Shown here: in pieces, positions 60,618 to 64,000 of the stretch
Position numbering within the stretch: the first letter of the stretch is position 1
How the letters are laid out: each line of letters opens with the position of its first letter
NCBI RefSeq assembly: GCF_036226885.1
Contig: NZ_CP109027.1
Location: forward strand, 620,001-684,000
Reading direction: 5' to 3'
From: Streptomyces sp. NBC_00663
GTDB taxonomy: Bacteria; Actinomycetota; Actinomycetes; Streptomycetales; Streptomycetaceae
DNA: 64,000 nucleotides
Translations under genes and position numbers: made by a program
Notes under the pieces: model-generated
Databases searched by the model: none
What the model saw: only the letters and a program-made list of their open reading frames with translations
What the model was told of the DNA's origin: nothing

Positions 60618-62114
60618 TCAACTCACCGTGCGACCCACCTGGGGCAGCCCGGGACCGACGCAGCGTACGTCCGCCGCCGGAACCGTTCCGTCGACGAGGT
60701 AGGCGGCGGCGGTCCGGTCCACGCAGGCGTTGCCGCGACTGGCGAAGACGCCGTGCGAATAGTCGTGGTCGAGGGTGATCAGCCTGGAGCCGGGCAGGAG
60801 GCGGCGCAACTGATGGGCTCCCTCGATGGGGGTGACGGGGTCGTGGGCGGAGGCGATCAGGAGAAGGGGCGGGGCGGCTGGGCTGCCGAGCGGGGTGCGG
60901 TGGGCCGGGCGGTGGGTCCAGTAGGCGCAGGTGGAGGCCTCCATGCCGGTCAGTACGGGCTGGGGGTCGAGGTTTCGGGTGCGGCGGATGTCGGCGAGGA
61001 CGCGCCGCGGGGTGGGTCCGGGGCCGTCGGCGCATTTGGTGAGGCGGTTGGCGGATTCGTAGGTGCGTGAGTCGGGGCTGTCGAAGGCGGTGACGGGACG
61101 GAGGGCATCCACCATGCCGTCCCGCAGGTAGGCGCGGAGGCCCTCGGCGAGGCCCGTCCAGCGTTCGGTGCGTCCCAGGGCCCGGTAGACGGCACGGTCG
61201 AACTCGGCGGGACCGAAGCCGGCGACCGGGCGGGCGGTGAGGCCGTCGCGGACGCGCAGATACGCGCGGCGGACGGCCTGTGCGCTGTCGCCGAGGACGA
61301 AGCGGTCCGCGTGGGCGGCGGTCCAGACGAAGAACGTGTCGCGCTGACGCAGCAGCGCCCGGCTCTGGACGACATCGAAGTCGTACCAGTCCCAGGGGCC
61401 GACGACACTGTCGAGGACCATCCGGCCGGTGCGCTGCGGGAAGCGGGCGGCATAGGCGGCGCCGAGGTAGCTGCCGTAGGAGATGCCGAGGAAGTCGGTC
61501 CGCGGTTCGCCGAGCGCGGCGCGTATCGCGTCCATGTCCTGCGCGATCTGCTCCGTCGAGAAGTACGGCAGCACGTCGCCCTCGCGCGCCGCGCAGTCGT
61601 CGGCCATGCGGCTCAGGGAGGCGAGGTAGGCCTGTTCCGCCGTCGGTCCGACGGGGACGGGGTCGGCTCCGGGGCTGTCGAAGAGGCCGCCCATCGGGCC
61701 GCAGTCCACCGGAGCGCTCTGTCCGACGCCGCGCGGGTCGAAGCCCATGACGTCGTAGGCGCGCCGCACGCTCTCGGGGAGTTTGGCGCGCTTGGTGACC
61801 GCGTAGGGCAGTCCGGAGCCGCCCGGGCCGCCGGGGTTGACCAGCAGGGCGCCGCGGTGTTCGGCCGGGGTGCCGGAGGCGGGGACGCGGGAGACGGCCA
61901 CCTCGATGCGTCGGCCGTCGGGGTGCGCCCAGTCCAGCGGGACGCCGAGGCGGGCGCATTCGACGCGGTCGGGGGCGGCGGGCTGCGGGACCGTGTCGGG
62001 GCAGGCGCCGAAGTGGAGGGCGGGTGCGGGCGGGGGTGTGGCGTGGGCAGGGGCGGCGGGCAGGGCGGCGGCTGCGGCCGTGAGCACGGACAGCAGGGCG
62101 GTACGACGAGACAA
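60618..62114 (-). CDS. Secreted alpha/beta-hydrolase, S33 tripeptidyl-aminopeptidase type
   Basis: A 498-residue exported serine hydrolase. The signal peptide runs MSRRTALLSVLTAAAAALPA then APAHA. The oxyanion region is NPGGPGGSG, the nucleophile Ser is in LGISYGSYLG near residue 217, the catalytic Asp is in IASAHDPVTP and His in DYSHGVF. The C-terminal TAP-like domain is complete. These match Streptomyces SlpD/SlpE/Tap enzymes that remove tripeptides from proteins outside the cell. The start is TTG 62114 with CGGAG at 7 nt. It is divergent from the ATP-grasp gene across a Zur-box-like element, so zinc may influence it. Confidence 0.87.
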   Translation of the reverse strand: MSRRTALLSVLTAAAAALPAAPAHATPPPAPALHFGACPDTVPQPAAPDRVECARLGVPLDWAHPDGRRIEVAVSRVPASGTPAEHRGALLVNPGGPGGSGLPYAVTKRAKLPESVRRAYDVMGFDPRGVGQSAPVDCGPMGGLFDSPGADPVPVGPTAEQAYLASLSRMADDCAAREGDVLPYFSTEQIAQDMDAIRAALGEPRTDFLGISYGSYLGAAYAARFPQRTGRMVLDSVVGPWDWYDFDVVQSRALLRQRDTFFVWTAAHADRFVLGDSAQAVRRAYLRVRDGLTARPVAGFGPAEFDRAVYRALGRTERWTGLAEGLRAYLRDGMVDALRPVTAFDSPDSRTYESANRLTKCADGPGPTPRRVLADIRRTRNLDPQPVLTGMEASTCAYWTHRPAHRTPLGSPAAPPLLLIASAHDPVTPIEGAHQLRRLLPGSRLITLDHDYSHGVFASRGNACVDRTAAAYLVDGTVPAADVRCVGPGLPQVGRTVS

Positions 62115-62184
62115 GGGTCGCTCCGGGCAGAGGGCGGTAAGCGAGGGCAGTGGCGGTGAGGGACGGCAGTAAGGGACTGGTAAA

Positions 62185-62199
62185 TGAAAATGATTATCG
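62185..62199. promoter_or_regulatory. Zur/Fur-family box
   Basis: TGAAAATGATTATCG matches the Streptomyces Zur-box pattern (TGAAAATGATTTTCA type) at 13 of 15 positions, in an otherwise GC-rich region. It lies 71 bp before the S33-peptidase start and 94 bp before the ATP-grasp start. A Fur-type iron box is the alternative reading. Confidence 0.6.
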
Positions 62200-62292
62200 A
62201 TAGCTTGTCTGGGCGCAAGGTCCGGCCCCTCCCGCCCGAGGGCTTCTCCGGGCTGCCCTGAATCCTGAACTCACTGCACGAAAAGGGGAGTT

Positions 62293-63549
62293 GTGGCTCA
62301 TCTGCTGATGGTCGAGAGCTGGGTCGGGTCGATGAGCAGACTTCTGCCGAGGGCCATCCGGGAGGGTGGGCACGAGTTCACGTTCCTCACCCGCGATCTG
62401 CACCACTACCTCCGCTCGGCGCCCGAGGGCACCGCTCATCCGCTGCTCGGCGCGCGGAACGTCATCACCGCCGACACGAACGACTTGGACACCCTGCTGC
62501 CCGAGATCGAGCGGCTGCACGCGGTGCTGCGCTTCGACGGGGTGCTCACCTCCTGCGACTACTACCTGCCGGCGGTGGCGCGGATCGCCGGACGTCTGGG
62601 CCTGGCGGGCCCCGGTCCGGAGGCGGTCGAGAACGCCTGCCGCAAGGACGCCACCCGCCGGGTCCTCGCCGACGCGGGGGTGCCCGGACCACGTTTCGCC
62701 GTGCACGAGGAGTGGGCCGATCTCGCCCGCGCGGCACGGGAGATCGGCTATCCGCTGGTGGTCAAGCCGGTCGACCTGTGCGCGGGCATGTATGTGCGAC
62801 GCGTGGACGACGAGGAGCAACTCGCCACCGCGGTGCGCGCGTTGGCCGACTTCCCGGTCAACGCCCGTGGCCAGCGCCGGGACCCCGCGGTCCAGGTGGA
62901 GGAGCTGCTGGACGGCCCCGAGGTGAGCGTCGAGACCGTGTCGTACGCCGGGGCGGTGCACGTGGTGGGCGTGACCGACAAGAGCATCGCCGGGGCGCCC
63001 GCGTTCATCGAGACCGGGCACATGTTCCCGGCCGCCCTGTCGGCCGCCGACACCGAGGCCGCCGAGCACACCGCCCTCGCCGCGCTCAAGGCCCTCGGCC
63101 TCACCGACGGGGTCGTGGCCCACACCGAGATCAAGCTGACCTCCGCCGGTCCCCGCGTGGTCGAGGTCAATCCCCGCCCGGCCGGGAACCGCATCACCGA
63201 ACTGGTCCGCCATGTCACCAGCATCGACCTGGCCGCGGCCTTCGTCGACGTCTCCCTCGGCCACGCACCCGACCTGCGGGGCGGCGACACCGGGCTGCGC
63301 AGCGCGGCCATCGGCTTCCTGGTGCCGGAGGCCGCGGGCACACTCGAAGCCCTCGGCGGGGACGAACTCCGCGATGCCCCAGGCGTGTTGGAGCTACAAC
63401 TCGCCGATCCGGGCCGGCCGGTCACCGCGGCGGGCAGCAACAACGAGTACCTCGGGCACGTCATGGCGGCCGATGCCACGGGACTGGGCGCCCGCGAGCG
63501 GGTCGAGGCCCTGCTCGGCGAGCTGCGGTCCGGGCTGGTGATCCGATGA
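62293..63549 (+). CDS. ATP-grasp ligase
   Basis: A 418-residue ATP-grasp enzyme that joins a carboxylate to an amine using ATP. Visible are MAHLLMVESWVGSM at the N-terminal Rossmann-like domain, the ATP-binding strand GYPLVVKPVDLCAGMYVRRV near residue 155, and the metal-binding VVEVNPRPAGNRI near residue 290. The family includes carnosine-synthase-like and metallophore/antibiotic ligases. GTG 62293 follows GGGGAG closely. The next gene overlaps by 4 bp. With the metal-responsive box upstream, synthesis of a zinc- or iron-binding small molecule is a reasonable inference. Confidence 0.85.
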   Translation: MAHLLMVESWVGSMSRLLPRAIREGGHEFTFLTRDLHHYLRSAPEGTAHPLLGARNVITADTNDLDTLLPEIERLHAVLRFDGVLTSCDYYLPAVARIAGRLGLAGPGPEAVENACRKDATRRVLADAGVPGPRFAVHEEWADLARAAREIGYPLVVKPVDLCAGMYVRRVDDEEQLATAVRALADFPVNARGQRRDPAVQVEELLDGPEVSVETVSYAGAVHVVGVTDKSIAGAPAFIETGHMFPAALSAADTEAAEHTALAALKALGLTDGVVAHTEIKLTSAGPRVVEVNPRPAGNRITELVRHVTSIDLAAAFVDVSLGHAPDLRGGDTGLRSAAIGFLVPEAAGTLEALGGDELRDAPGVLELQLADPGRPVTAAGSNNEYLGHVMAADATGLGARERVEALLGELRSGLVIR

Positions 63550-64000
63550 CCGCCGTCACCGGCACCTTGAGTTTCGACGACCTCCTCACCCGCGTCCGCG
63601 CAGGTGAGCTGGGCCCGGACCCGGCCGCACAGCGCATCACCGTGGCCTTCACCACGCGACAGGCCGTACGGCACGACGGGCGCGGCAGCGGCTATCGCAA
63701 CGAGGTGTTGAGCCTGCGCCTGGGCGGAGCCGTCGGCTCCTGCGCGGTCGAGCCCGGCACCCTGCCCGACGAGGCCATGGAGGAGTGCGTGGGCGCCGAC
63801 GTGGCCCGACTGCTGGAGCATCCCTCGCTTCCGGTGCGCGTGGCCGCGCTGGACGCCTATCTGATGCACGTCGCCCCGCACACGCCGGAACACGGGGCGC
63901 GCCCCACCGCGCTGCCCGCCGGCACCTCGCTCGACAAGTCCCGCGCCCGGGCGGCGGCCGTGGTCGGTCTGCTCGATCTGCCGGCGGGCGCCACCGTGCT
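63546..64000 (+). CDS. Rossmann-like DUF4213/DUF364-type protein (partial, runs off the window)
   Basis: The first 151 residues are present. The segments RITVAFTTRQAVRHDGRGSG, YRNEVLSLRLGGAVGSCAVE and GADVARLLEHPSLPVRVAAL-DAYLM resemble the N-terminal domain of DUF4213/DUF364 proteins. Those are often found with metal homeostasis or metallophore genes. The ATG overlaps the ATP-grasp stop (ATGA), so they form an operon that continues beyond the window. Family assignment is from pattern memory and is moderate. Confidence 0.6.
   Translation, partial: MTAVTGTLSFDDLLTRVRAGELGPDPAAQRITVAFTTRQAVRHDGRGSGYRNEVLSLRLGGAVGSCAVEPGTLPDEAMEECVGADVARLLEHPSLPVRVAALDAYLMHVAPHTPEHGARPTALPAGTSLDKSRARAAAVVGLLDLPAGATV

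Overview
The DNA is very GC-rich, with GC-biased third codon positions, many GTG/TTG starts and the protein families of filamentous actinomycetes. It almost certainly comes from a Streptomyces chromosome or a close relative.

Layout. (1) 1-3.1 kb: ordinary genes, namely the 3' end of a lipid-kinase-like gene, a PAP2 phosphatase, a MerR regulator divergent from a methyltransferase, and a GNAT acetyltransferase. (2) 3.1-50.6 kb: a large hypoxia/dormancy-type island. It holds pyruvate phosphate dikinase; seven tandem-domain universal stress proteins; a complete group-3b-like [NiFe] hydrogenase operon (maturation protease, hypF, hypC, four hydrogenase subunits, hypD, hypE); four intact CBS-BON proteins; two paralogous cNMP-binding proteins without a DNA-binding domain; an Acg-type nitroreductase; an Rv1733c-like membrane protein; an Rv1738-like (DUF1876) protein and an HPF-like protein; Hsp20; a GNAT/acyl-CoA-synthetase fusion; two zinc alcohol dehydrogenases; carbamate kinase; a GH65 phosphorylase with a beta-phosphoglucomutase-like HAD; a beta-CASP metallo-beta-lactamase; GAPDH; and a DevS/OsdK-like GAF-GAF histidine kinase. 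(3) 50.6-60.6 kb: an SDR gene, then a LacI-controlled sugar locus (GH36 enzyme, LacI regulator, ABC binding protein and two permeases, secreted GH-A/CBM35 enzyme). (4) 60.6-64 kb: a secreted S33-type peptidase divergent from an ATP-grasp/Rossmann gene pair, with a Zur-box-like sequence between them; the second gene runs off the window.

The main regulatory observation is a near-palindrome, GGGCCGGTCGGCCC and variants. It recurs in nearly every promoter region of the island, usually 60-110 bp before the start codon. I saw no good copy upstream of genes in the flanking 0-3 kb and 51-64 kb. I infer that it is the operator of an OsdR/DevR(DosR)-type response regulator that makes the island one regulon. 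The kinase at 45.5-47.3 kb is the likely sensor, and the response regulator itself is not in the window. The encoded functions fit survival without oxygen: H2/NAD(P)H redox balancing, glycolytic and pyruvate/PEP steps, phosphorolytic sugar use, carbamoyl-phosphate energy, alcohol/aldehyde reduction, ribosome protection and small-ligand sensing.

The island also shows decay: a SulP transporter with its middle deleted, a frameshifted nitroreductase copy, a shortened CBS-BON gene, a frameshifted DUF4389 gene, and two short tandem-repeat arrays.
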